A stretch of 64,000 bases of DNA from Cyanobacterium sp. Dongsha4 (GTDB lineage Bacteria; Cyanobacteriota; Cyanobacteriia; Cyanobacteriales; Cyanobacteriaceae). The notes under the pieces are model-generated. The model saw only the letters and a program-made list of their open reading frames with translations. It had not been told where the DNA came from and searched no databases. A program made the translations under genes and the position numbers. Location: assembly GCF_036345015.1 (NCBI RefSeq), contig NZ_CP084098.1, positions 2,245,326-2,309,325 of the forward strand, read 5' to 3'. Shown here piece by piece: positions 8,716 through 16,750 of this stretch. Within the stretch, counting starts at the first letter, position 1. Every line of letters begins with the position of its first letter.

Positions 8716-9354
8716 ATGACAGCAGTTATCACTAAACCGAGAGGGGAAAATATAGTTAAGTTAAATTCAGTTAGTTGGGAGACTTTTAATCGCCTTCTCA
8801 ATGAATTGGGTGATAAAAGAAATCAACGTTTAACTTACCATGATCATATTTTAGAAATTATGAGTCCATTAGGAAAACACGAAAATAATAACCGTTTTAT
8901 TGATGATCTTATTCGTGCGATCGCAGATGAATTAGGATTAAATCTCAAAAAATTCGGCTCACTCACTCTAAAATCTGAGCAATTTCAACAAGCAGTAGAG
9001 CCTGATTCTTGTTATTATTTACAAAATGAACCAAAGGTAAGAAATAAGCAACAAATTGATTTAACCATCGATCCTCCCCCTGATTTAGTATTAGAAATAG
9101 ATATAACGAGCGGTTCATTACATAAATTACCTATTTATGCTAACTTAGGCATACCAGAAATATGGCGTTATGATGGGGAAAAATTAACTGTTTTTATCCT
9201 TGAAAAAGAGACAAATAATCACCGAGAGCTTGAGGAAAGTTTAGCCTTTCCCTTTATCAATATAGACTTGATTCCTAAGTTAATTCAACAAAGTTTAATC
9301 GATGGAGAAACAGCAGTTTTAAGAGCTTTTAGAAAGTATATTAAAAATATATAA
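8716..9354 (+). CDS. Uma2-family putative restriction-like endonuclease, second copy
   Basis: Second Uma2-family PD-(D/E)xK-fold protein, 212 aa, tandem to the first but clearly a different subfamily. It has a longer N-terminal region (NSVSWETFNRLLNELGDKR) and the core DPPPDLVLEIDITSGSLHKLPIYANLGIPEIWRYDG. The catalytic Asp and Glu-x-Asp pattern is present, while the lysine position is occupied by His-Lys in SLHKLPIY. The two genes are close enough (56 bp) to be co-transcribed. Function is unknown beyond the family fold. Confidence 0.82.
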   Translation: MTAVITKPRGENIVKLNSVSWETFNRLLNELGDKRNQRLTYHDHILEIMSPLGKHENNNRFIDDLIRAIADELGLNLKKFGSLTLKSEQFQQAVEPDSCYYLQNEPKVRNKQQIDLTIDPPPDLVLEIDITSGSLHKLPIYANLGIPEIWRYDGEKLTVFILEKETNNHRELEESLAFPFINIDLIPKLIQQSLIDGETAVLRAFRKYIKNI

Positions 9355-9525
9355 ATATTAACTAATAAAATAATATGATAAATACTTTAACAGAATCAAA
9401 ACAAATATTAAATAAAGATAAAGTATTAAGGGAATTCGTCTGAGCAGTTCTTTTACAACAGTTACTTCTGAGGTTTTTTTCCTTCAAAACTGCGATAATC
9501 AATAATAAAGATTCTTTTATAACTC

Positions 9526-10692
9526 ATGAATGAAGATAATTTTTTTGATATTTATCACCATAGTTTAAATAAACATAAAGAGGAATTATGTGGGGATAAA
9601 GTCAAATTTACTAAAGGAGAATCTAAAAGTACTATTGTTCTTTCTGATGGTTTAGGAAGTGGTGTTAAAGCAAATATATTAGCAACTCTTACTACGGAGA
9701 TGTTAATTACTATGCTTGATGCAGATTTGCCCTTAAAAGAAGTAATAGAAACCATTGCGGGGACTTTGCCGCGGTGTCAGATGCGAAATATTGCTTATGC
9801 CACTTTCACTATTATTACAATTAATCATCATGACAATAAATTTGAGGTAATTAACTTTGATAATCCCCCTATTTTTCTTCTGAAAAAGGGCAGAATAGAA
9901 AAACTTATTCCGACAACGGAAGTGATTTTAGATAAAAAAATTAACTATTATCAAGGAATATTAGAAAGGGGCGATTTTTTAGGAGCAATTAGCGATGGTA
10001 TTTTGTATGCTGGATTAGGTAATACCATGAATTTTGGTTGGGGATGGGATAATATTGCCAAGTTTTTAGAAAGTGTTTTTCTGACAAAAGCTAGTAATTC
10101 TCGTAAAATTATTGAACAGGTGGTTCAAGAAACTAAAAAACTCTACTGTAATCATATCGGTGATGATGCAACTTTTGTAGGTGTGTATGTACGCAAACCT
10201 AAGCCTTTAATGATATTTACAGGGCCTCCTTTAGATCCTAGCAAAGATGAAGATTATGCGGAACAATTATTGAGTTTTGCTGGACGTAAAATTATTTGCG
10301 GTGGTACAACAGGTAATATTGTTGCTAATTATATGGCAGAAACTATTGATATAGATATTGCTACGATGACAAAAGAGCTACCTCCCATTGGTAAATTGAA
10401 AGAAATTGATTTAGTCACGGAGGGAATTTTAACTATTTCTAAAGCGAAAGAGTTGTTAAACCGTTGTCAATTTGATGTTAGTAGATTACCAACGGTGCGT
10501 AATAGTGCGGTATTATTAGCCAAGGAAATTTTAGAGGCTGATTCTATTTATTTTTTAGTGGGACAACAAATTAATGAATTTTATCAGAATCCTCTTTTAC
10601 CTAAAAATATTTCTATTCGTCGTAGTTTAATTGAGGAATTAGTGCAGTTATTAAGGGAAAATCAAAAAAAAGTTATTCTTGAATATTGTTAA
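9526..10692 (+). CDS. SpoIIE-type serine phosphatase, hydrogenase-associated type
   Basis: PPM/SpoIIE-fold phosphatase of the class often encoded beside hydrogenase genes in anaerobes. The metal-binding motifs are in IVLSDGLGSGVKAN (residues 37-50), LGAISDGILYAG and HIGDDATFVGVY; these bound the catalytic domain, about residues 10-225. The C-terminal 160 residues form a separate domain with IICGGTTGNIVANYMA and a helical tail, which matches the architecture of the hydrogenase-linked family as I recall it. The next gene, 33 bp on, is a hydrogenase maturation protease, which supports a role in redox or hydrogenase-linked signalling (inference). No transmembrane or sensor domain is present, so the input must come from a partner protein. 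Confidence 0.75.
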   Translation: MNEDNFFDIYHHSLNKHKEELCGDKVKFTKGESKSTIVLSDGLGSGVKANILATLTTEMLITMLDADLPLKEVIETIAGTLPRCQMRNIAYATFTIITINHHDNKFEVINFDNPPIFLLKKGRIEKLIPTTEVILDKKINYYQGILERGDFLGAISDGILYAGLGNTMNFGWGWDNIAKFLESVFLTKASNSRKIIEQVVQETKKLYCNHIGDDATFVGVYVRKPKPLMIFTGPPLDPSKDEDYAEQLLSFAGRKIICGGTTGNIVANYMAETIDIDIATMTKELPPIGKLKEIDLVTEGILTISKAKELLNRCQFDVSRLPTVRNSAVLLAKEILEADSIYFLVGQQINEFYQNPLLPKNISIRRSLIEELVQLLRENQKKVILEYC

Positions 10693-10725
10693 GTTATGAC
10701 ATAAGTTTTTTACACTAAATTAAAA

Positions 10726-11178
10726 ATGATTGAAATCGAGAAAAAATCAACTTTAGTTATTGGTTATGGTAATTCCTTACGCAGTGATGATGGTATAGGA
10801 CAAAAAATTGCGATCGCACTTTCTCAATTGAATTTAAAGAATTTAACCGCTATTGCCACTCACCAATTGACACCAGAATTAGTAGAGAAAATTATTCAAT
10901 TTGAACAAATAATCTTTATTGATGCTCAGATAAATAGTGAAAAGATAAAAATAAATAAAATAGAAAATATAAACTCTTATACTCAACAAAATTGGACTCA
11001 TCATCTCAATCCTATTTCATTAATTAATTTAACCAACAACTTATATAATAAATTCCCTCAAGGATGGTTAATTACTATTCCTATTAAAAATACTAATTTT
11101 GGTGAACAAATATCTCCAGAAGTAAAAATAATGGCGGAAAATATTATTAATAATATTGGCAAAAATTTTCTTAATTAA
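10726..11178 (+). CDS. hydrogenase maturation protease (HoxW/HupW/HyaD family)
   Basis: Endopeptidase that removes the C-terminal tail of the large subunit of a [NiFe] hydrogenase after nickel insertion. Family features are the N-terminal VIGYGNSLRSDDGIG (conserved nickel-sensing acid in the DDG segment), the THQLTPELVEKI segment and FIDAQI with the second acidic ligand. A WTHHLNP motif supplies the expected His. The sequence is diverged, so HoxW versus HupW cannot be assigned; no hydrogenase structural gene is in the window. It follows the SpoIIE phosphatase by 33 bp. Its stop overlaps the stop of the convergent MazG/acyl-CoA dehydrogenase gene. Confidence 0.78.
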   Translation: MIEIEKKSTLVIGYGNSLRSDDGIGQKIAIALSQLNLKNLTAIATHQLTPELVEKIIQFEQIIFIDAQINSEKIKINKIENINSYTQQNWTHHLNPISLINLTNNLYNKFPQGWLITIPIKNTNFGEQISPEVKIMAENIINNIGKNFLN

Positions 11179-12599
11179 TCATCTTTGATTAAAGAATAGC
11201 AAGACTCTTTTAATAAAGGTAAAGTTTGCCCTGAAACAGAATAAACTAGGGCTTCTCGATAAACTCTATTGGCAGGATTATAGTCTATATTAGCTGTTCC
11301 TTTTGATGTTATGATAGATGCGATCGCACTTTTGTGAGCTAAATTAATAGCTTCTACTCTCAACTTTAATTTTTCTGCAAAACTAACATTGTTATCAATC
11401 ATAGCTGTTAACATTTTGTCTTGCAAATTTTCTACTTGATTTTTTAATTCAAAATAAGTTTCTTTGATTTCTTGATAATCTAATTTGACTAAATTTTCCT
11501 CCATAATTCTCAAACTAGCAAAAGTACAACCCAAAGGAAAAAAGCCATGATGTAAAATATTTTCTTGGTCTTTCAGATGAATATTATTGCTAGGTTTAAT
11601 TGTAACAATATCTTCTTTTCTCAACAAATAATTATTTAATTTACCCGTGACAGTATTAGTGCTTGTCATCGCACATAATTGTAAAGGTTTACTTAATTCT
11701 AAATATGAATTTTGATGGTGAAAAGGAATGATACCATAAAGTTCTTGACCATCGGGTAAAGTTGCCCCGATAATAAAATGAGAGAATATATCATAACCAG
11801 TAATCCAAGGAATAAACCCATTTAATTCATATCCTTTTTCTGTGACAGTAGCAGTTACTAAAGCCTTTTCTTTTATTCTTAGATGAGAAAAACCCACTCC
11901 ATAAAAATAATTTTCTTTTCCTATTTTAGTTAAATATTTTTCTTTCAAAATCTCATTATCACTACTGTTCAAAAATGCGATCGCACTTTGATGTTGAGTT
12001 TGTAAAAAAGCAAATGCCCCAGAATATTTTGCCATCATAATTTGCCATGAATAAAAACCTAAATTGCTCATAGCTAAACCTTGCCATTGAGAATCTATTT
12101 TCAGTCTTAAGAAAGAAGAATCTATAGTATTAAAATCATAAAAATAAGTTTTCAATAATTGGCTATCCTTATCTAAAATATTCCCTTGAGGTAAGATATT
12201 TTGTTCTAAATAAGCCTCTGCTTTATCAATAGTCTTCAATTCCGTTAAAGACAAATTTACTTTTTTGTTTTTTTCAGAATTTCTACAATTGATTAACTGT
12301 AGCTTTTTGTTGAACTTTCCCTTAAGTTGTGCTTTTTTTTCTTTAACTAAATTAATGTCATCTGAAGTGATATTATTTGCTTCGATAATAGCCTCTATAA
12401 CTTCATAAACATCCGCTATTTCTTCTATTAAATCTTCCTTCTTATCTGTGGCAAAAACTTCTTTAGCTTCTTCAATTAACTTCCGTTTCAATTCTTGCTT
12501 ATACTCATCATTATTTAATATTGTTAGTTGATAGTTTAAATTATTTTTATCAAGAAAATCAGGTATATTATCTCTAATTAATTTAGAATATTTACTCAT
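11175..12599 (-). CDS. fusion: MazG-like pyrophosphohydrolase + acyl-CoA dehydrogenase-like
   Basis: Single uninterrupted 474-residue frame with two unrelated parts. Residues 1-105 resemble MazG-like/phosphoribosyl-ATP pyrophosphohydrolase proteins (KLIRDNIPDFLDKN, then EEAKEVFATDKKEDLIEEIADVYEV, the E-ExxK-E-xxD metal-binding pattern of all-alpha NTP pyrophosphatases). Residues about 120-474 resemble the stand-alone cyanobacterial acyl-CoA dehydrogenase-like protein (YSGAFAFLQTQHQSAIAFL, GVGFSHLR, GFIPWITGYDIFSHFIIGATLPDG, HHGFFPLGC). A lysine/asparagine-rich linker joins them. I know both parts only as separate proteins, so the fusion is unusual. The dehydrogenase part is shorter than canonical ACADs, and its catalytic Glu and substrate cannot be placed. 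Cyanobacteria generally lack beta-oxidation, so the role is open. Confidence 0.72.
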   Translation of the reverse strand: MSKYSKLIRDNIPDFLDKNNLNYQLTILNNDEYKQELKRKLIEEAKEVFATDKKEDLIEEIADVYEVIEAIIEANNITSDDINLVKEKKAQLKGKFNKKLQLINCRNSEKNKKVNLSLTELKTIDKAEAYLEQNILPQGNILDKDSQLLKTYFYDFNTIDSSFLRLKIDSQWQGLAMSNLGFYSWQIMMAKYSGAFAFLQTQHQSAIAFLNSSDNEILKEKYLTKIGKENYFYGVGFSHLRIKEKALVTATVTEKGYELNGFIPWITGYDIFSHFIIGATLPDGQELYGIIPFHHQNSYLELSKPLQLCAMTSTNTVTGKLNNYLLRKEDIVTIKPSNNIHLKDQENILHHGFFPLGCTFASLRIMEENLVKLDYQEIKETYFELKNQVENLQDKMLTAMIDNNVSFAEKLKLRVEAINLAHKSAIASIITSKGTANIDYNPANRVYREALVYSVSGQTLPLLKESCYSLIKDD

Positions 12600-12976
12600 A
12601 AAATATAGATTCCTAAAAATTCAAACAATAAATATTAGGCTATGATTTTTAGTTTAAATCGGTAATGAGGAATAGGCAATCAGCAATGGTAATAATATTT
12701 GAATATTAAGGCGTGTCATCAATTAAGCCCCTCTAAATATATATTTGTTGTTCTAGCCATAAAGATCATTAAAAATCATCAAGCCTGAAACCTTTTAGTT
12801 GAAACCTTCCTAAACTCCATATTCTTGCAAAAAAATTGAGGCGATACCTACTATGTGCCTGAAACCCCTATTTGTTAACAATACTTTAGCAAAATGATTT
12901 CGAGGTCGTGCATTTGATAGTATTTGAAGATAGAACCTAATTATAATGTTTAATTATAAGTAACTAAAAGCCCCAT
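12600..12976. other. 377-bp spacer between divergent genes
   Basis: Lies between the divergently read fusion gene and the PP2C phosphatase gene. A TATAAT hexamer at 12942-12947, about 30 bp before the phosphatase ATG, is a candidate -10 box, although no good -35 sits at standard spacing. The rest is AT-rich with a short stretch of the genome's dispersed repeat (GGAATAGGCAATCAGCAATGG). No small gene or RNA was recognised. Confidence 0.5.
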
Positions 12977-14761
12977 ATGTCCATGAGCGATTTTGACACC
13001 ACTATTTATAAATGTATCATTAGCACTCCTGCCGATAAAACCCCTTATATCCCTTTTAAAACCCCAGAAGAAACAAAAGGTAAATTACCTAACAAATATG
13101 CCCTAGTAAATCCATTAGAACTAAATTCCCTCACCCCTTATATAACAATTAATAATCGTCAATATTTTGCTTTAGAAGTTATCGATATAAATCCCGAACA
13201 AAAAAGCATATTAGATGAAAATTTGGAAAAAATAGAAGATTTTGAGAAGGATAATTTAAAAAAAGTAGGTATTCCCGACTTAGCTTTTGTTTATCTTACC
13301 CTAACCGAATATAATCCCACCGTACCTGAACTTTTAGATGCTTGGCAAGATTCCGAATTTGATCAGGAAGTGGTAATTGTCACCAACAATCAAATATTTA
13401 AAACCCTGACAGAATATTGGGAAAATAACACCCCTGATAAAGCAACTATATTAGGTTATTTACAAACCATGACTAAGTTATGGAGAACTCTTGGTAAACT
13501 TAATTGTCGCTCTACACTACTACATATCAATAATCTAAAAATTGATTTTAATCAAACACTCTTAATAGAGCATATATACCAAGACCCTGAGAATGATCCT
13601 CCGTTATTGAGGGAATTAGTAGAAACATGGGCTAATTTAATTGCTGATTTCGGTGGAGATTATGAGTCATTAATTACAGATTTAATGATCAAAATTGAGT
13701 CAGGAGAGGTAGAAAATGCGAAACAATTACGCTCTGAAATAGAGTTGCTAATTCAACAAACAGAAATTGAATCATTATTAGAAGAGGAAGATTTAAGTTT
13801 TCTCAATGAGAGTGATGAGTTAAACACCATTGCTGAGTCATTTGGAGATGATGATTTATCTTCTGAATCTCAAGCTACACAAATTAACAGTGATGGAGAT
13901 GACCAACCTACTTTAGTTTTGCCGATGCGTTTATTGAGCGTTAAAGAAGTGGGATTGACGGATATTGGTCGTCGTCGGGGACATAATGAAGACTATTTTG
14001 CGATGGATACAACAATCAAAAAGTCTGAAAGCTCTCGTGGTACTTATGTTTCTGCAAAAGGACTCTTTTTAGTTTGTGATGGTATGGGAGGTCATGCAGG
14101 AGGTGAAGTTGCAAGTGCTACGGCAGTCAAGTGTTTATCAGAGTATTTCCAGCAAAATTGGGACGACGAATTGCCTTCTGCTCAAACCATTCGGGAAGGA
14201 ATTTTAAGTGCGAATGAAACGATTTATTCTCTTAACAAGGATAAAGGACAAGTCGGTGCTGGTAGAATGGGAACAACTCTCACTTTAACTTTAGTGCAAG
14301 ACACAAAAGCTGCGATCGCACACGTGGGAGATAGTCGAATTTATCGAGTTACCCGTAAATGGGGTTTAGAGTTACTGACTGTAGATCATTGTGTTGCTCA
14401 AGCAGAAATCAGACAAGGAGTTGATCCAGAAATTGCCTATGCGCGCCCCGATGCTTACCAATTAACCCAAGCCCTAGGCCCCAGAGACAATAGCTTTGTT
14501 AATCCAGACATCAGATTTTTAGACATTAAAGAGGATACCTTATTTTTAATGTGTTCCGATGGTTTATATGACAATGATTTATTTGAAAGTAACTGGGAAA
14601 AAATCCTTTTACCCTTAATTAGTTCCAAGGCTAGTTTAGAAGAAGGAGTTGCCCACATAATTGACCTTGGCAACCAAGTAAATGGTCATGATAATCTAAC
14701 TTGTGTTTTAGTGCGCATTAAAGTACAACCTAATTTAGATGGGCAAAGTGGATTTTTTTAA
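12977..14761 (+). CDS. PP2C-type Ser/Thr protein phosphatase with long N-terminal extension
   Basis: Metal-dependent (PPM/PP2C) phosphatase that removes phosphate from Ser/Thr of target proteins. The catalytic domain occupies about residues 315-590. Motifs are VGLTDIGRRRGHNEDYF, GLFLVCDGMGGHAGGEVAS, GTTLTLTLV, AHVGDSRIYR, LFLMCSDGLYDN and GHDNLTCVLV. The N-terminal 300 residues are acidic and not clearly alike to a known domain; a stretch around residues 140-215 (WRTLGKL..RSTLLHINNLKIDF) faintly recalls a degenerate kinase lobe (speculative). The stop codon TAA is the outermost part of a dispersed repeat (TAATCTCAGTTCGG), so the extreme C terminus may have been set by element insertion. Confidence 0.88.
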   Translation: MSMSDFDTTIYKCIISTPADKTPYIPFKTPEETKGKLPNKYALVNPLELNSLTPYITINNRQYFALEVIDINPEQKSILDENLEKIEDFEKDNLKKVGIPDLAFVYLTLTEYNPTVPELLDAWQDSEFDQEVVIVTNNQIFKTLTEYWENNTPDKATILGYLQTMTKLWRTLGKLNCRSTLLHINNLKIDFNQTLLIEHIYQDPENDPPLLRELVETWANLIADFGGDYESLITDLMIKIESGEVENAKQLRSEIELLIQQTEIESLLEEEDLSFLNESDELNTIAESFGDDDLSSESQATQINSDGDDQPTLVLPMRLLSVKEVGLTDIGRRRGHNEDYFAMDTTIKKSESSRGTYVSAKGLFLVCDGMGGHAGGEVASATAVKCLSEYFQQNWDDELPSAQTIREGILSANETIYSLNKDKGQVGAGRMGTTLTLTLVQDTKAAIAHVGDSRIYRVTRKWGLELLTVDHCVAQAEIRQGVDPEIAYARPDAYQLTQALGPRDNSFVNPDIRFLDIKEDTLFLMCSDGLYDNDLFESNWEKILLPLISSKASLEEGVAHIIDLGNQVNGHDNLTCVLVRIKVQPNLDGQSGFF

Positions 14762-14786
14762 TCTCAGTTCGGTTTAAGCACATCGG

Positions 14787-14846
14787 ATAAGGGAAGTGGG
14801 GCTTAGGGTTTTGGGGTATTAGGGGGAAACGAGTTAGGAGTTAGGA
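14787..14846 (+). repeat. left arm of 60-bp inverted repeat flanking the amidase gene
   Basis: From ATAAGGGAAGTGGGGCTTAG to a GAGTTAG heptad run. The reverse complement recurs at 16649-16708 with a single-base indel. The next module inward, ATTATCAACTATTTACCTTTG (about 14868-14889), also recurs inverted at about 16508-16532, so the two spacers are arranged symmetrically around the amidase gene. Both modules belong to repeat families found elsewhere in the window, but this 60-bp match is closer than the others I found. Confidence 0.75.
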
Positions 14847-14863
14847 GTTAGGAGTTAGGAGTT
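14829..14863 (+). repeat. heptanucleotide tandem array (GAGTTAG)n
   Basis: Four to five tandem copies of a 7-bp unit, GAGTTAG, directly ahead of the conserved module TTATTAATTATCAACTATTT. It matches the description of short tandemly repeated repetitive (STRR) sequences known from cyanobacteria. Located in the spacer between the phosphatase and amidase genes. Confidence 0.7.
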
Positions 14864-15006
14864 ATTAATTATCAACTATTTACCTTTGCCCTTTGCCATT
14901 TTTACTTTGCTCTTCTGAAATCGATTCACCGTAACACTATTCAGCAAACATATATTAATCAGAAATTAGGCATTAGGAACTAAGTTTTTGATCAAATTCT
15001 TTCTTT

Positions 15007-16404
15007 ATGACCAATAAAAAAAATATTAGCTCAATATCAACAGTAGAGTTGAGTAAATTAATTCACAGCAAGGAAATTTCTCCCTTAGAAATTCTTGAAT
15101 TTTACGCTCCACAAATAGAAGAAAAAAACCCAAAACTAGGGGCTTTTACTTATTTAAACTTAGATTTAGCCTACAAAGAAGCCAAAGAAAAAACTGAAAT
15201 CTTAGCTCAAGTTGACGATACCTCTTGCTTACCCTTTTTTTTTGGTATTCCCACCGCTATTAAAGATTTATACCCTGTTAAAGGTATGCCAACAAGTTAT
15301 GGTAATGGTTTTGTTAAAGACCAAATTGCAGATTATGATTGTAGTGTCACAGGTAAAATAAAGGAAGCAGGGTTTATTATTGTAGGCAAAACTGCAACTT
15401 CTGAGTTAGGTTCACTACCTTACACAGAATCTATTGGTTTACCTCCTTGTCGCAACCCTCATAACCTTGACTATACAGCCGGAGGATCAAGTGGGGGAGG
15501 GGCTTCCGCAGTGGCGGGGGGGTTATTGCCCATCGCTCCGGGTTCTGATGGAGGAGGTTCTGTGAGAGGACCTGCTTTTTGTTGTGGTTTAGTGGGTTTA
15601 AAGCCCAGTCGAGGACGAGTTTCTAATGCTCCTGTGGGAGATTATCAAGGAGGAATTGCAACTCATGGTTGTTTAAGTCGTACGGTGGCAGACAGTGCTG
15701 CTTTATTAGATGCGATCGCAGGTTATATTACGGGTGATCCTTATTGGCTACCAAATCCTGAGACTTCGTTTCTTTCCGCTTTAACACAAGAAACAGGTAA
15801 GTTAAAAATTGCTTTTGCTACTTCTGTATTACCGGCTGGAGAAGTTGACCCCATTTTAAAAACTCAAGTAGATGCGATCGCACTTTGTTTACAAGAAATG
15901 GGTCATGAGTTAGTAGAGGCTTGTCCAGATTTTACAACCTTGGTTGAACCCTTTAAAATCATTTGGCAATCGGGCATTACGGCGGCAGGATTCCCAGAGC
16001 AAATCCTCAATCCGATGAATCAGTGGTTAAAACAAAACTCCCCTGATTTAGGCACTTACTTAAGGGCAGTTCATCAGATGCAAGTTATTTCTCGACAGAT
16101 AGTCGGCTTTTTTGACCATTTTGATTTATTGCTTTTACCTACTTATATGTCACCACCAATCAAAATCGGTGCATGGGCAGATTTACCTGCCGAAAAAACC
16201 CTAGAAAAGATTATTCACTGGATCAATCCCTGTCCTCCTTTTAATGCGACAGGACAACCTGCGATCGCACTTCCTACAGGATTTACAGAAGATAATTTAC
16301 CCATCGGAGTGCAACTAATCGGGAAACCAGCAGATGAAAAAACCCTCTTACAAATAGCCTATCAACTGGAGACAAGAAACAAACTGAGTTCAAAGTTAGG
16401 GTAA
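15007..16404 (+). CDS. amidase signature family enzyme
   Basis: Amidase-signature hydrolase, 465 aa, related to GatA and other amide hydrolases. The Ser-cisSer-Lys triad is visible: Lys86 in GIPTAIKDL, the cis-Ser (about 161) in GGSSGGGASA, and the nucleophile Ser185 in GSDGGGSVRGPA. The C-terminal part ends with the conserved FNATGQPAIALPTG. Nothing indicates a GatCAB role: no gatB or gatC is nearby and the gene stands alone. Substrate is unknown; in other bacteria such proteins hydrolyse small aliphatic or aryl amides. The gene is enclosed by a two-part inverted repeat, which makes it a possible invertible or transposed unit (inference). Confidence 0.88.
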   Translation: MTNKKNISSISTVELSKLIHSKEISPLEILEFYAPQIEEKNPKLGAFTYLNLDLAYKEAKEKTEILAQVDDTSCLPFFFGIPTAIKDLYPVKGMPTSYGNGFVKDQIADYDCSVTGKIKEAGFIIVGKTATSELGSLPYTESIGLPPCRNPHNLDYTAGGSSGGGASAVAGGLLPIAPGSDGGGSVRGPAFCCGLVGLKPSRGRVSNAPVGDYQGGIATHGCLSRTVADSAALLDAIAGYITGDPYWLPNPETSFLSALTQETGKLKIAFATSVLPAGEVDPILKTQVDAIALCLQEMGHELVEACPDFTTLVEPFKIIWQSGITAAGFPEQILNPMNQWLKQNSPDLGTYLRAVHQMQVISRQIVGFFDHFDLLLLPTYMSPPIKIGAWADLPAEKTLEKIIHWINPCPPFNATGQPAIALPTGFTEDNLPIGVQLIGKPADEKTLLQIAYQLETRNKLSSKLG

Positions 16405-16540
16405 AGATAAAGGCAATTAACAAGCAATTAACAATTAGTGATTAAGACAAGAGAACGGATAAACCTCTCTGTATCTTCCCTTAAAAAGGTCAAAGGGCAA
16501 GGGAAGGGGCAAAGGTAAATAGTTGATAATTAAAAGGTGA

Positions 16541-16573
16541 CAGGTTTCAGGTTTCAGGTTTCAGGTTTCAGGT
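16541..16573 (+). repeat. heptanucleotide tandem array (CAGGTTT)n
   Basis: Four perfect tandem copies of the 7-bp unit CAGGTTT followed by a diverged copy (CAGGTGT). The same heptad occurs once or a few times in many other spacers of the window, for example near 40850, 46205, 56300 and 57410. Confidence 0.75.
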
Positions 16574-16648
16574 GTTAGATGTTAGAAAATTTCCGAATTT
16601 TTAATTCTCCCTACTCCCTACTCCCCACTCCCCTACTTTTATAAAACC

Positions 16649-16708
16649 CCTAACTCCTAACTCGTTTCCCCCTAATACCCCAAAACCCTAAGCCTCCACT
16701 TCCCTTAT
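16649..16708 (-). repeat. right arm of 60-bp inverted repeat flanking the amidase gene
   Basis: Reverse complement of 14787-14846 with one inserted base (GTGGAGGC against GTGGGGC). The arm ends near ACTTCCCTTAT. The two arms lie about 1.8 kb apart around the amidase gene. Confidence 0.75.
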
Positions 16709-16750
16709 ACCCTGATACCTGTACCCTCTTTCTAAACTCCGAACCCCTAA

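Larger units (their letters stand above)
16405..16750. repeat. repeat-filled spacer (346 bp) between convergent genes
   Basis: The spacer between the amidase gene and the convergent sigma factor gene is built almost wholly of repeats. It contains the inverted module GGCAAAGGTAAATAGTTGAT (about 16508), a CAGGTTT heptad array at 16541-16573, pyrimidine-rich CTACTCCC runs, and the right arm of the amidase inverted repeat at 16649-16708. No gene or clear terminator was seen. Confidence 0.7.

Noticed and set aside
9375-9443. 22-codon open frame (MINTLTESKQILNKDKVLREFV) before the SpoIIE gene
   Set aside because: Too short, no family match and no clear ribosome-binding site; it may be a decayed gene start but cannot be supported.
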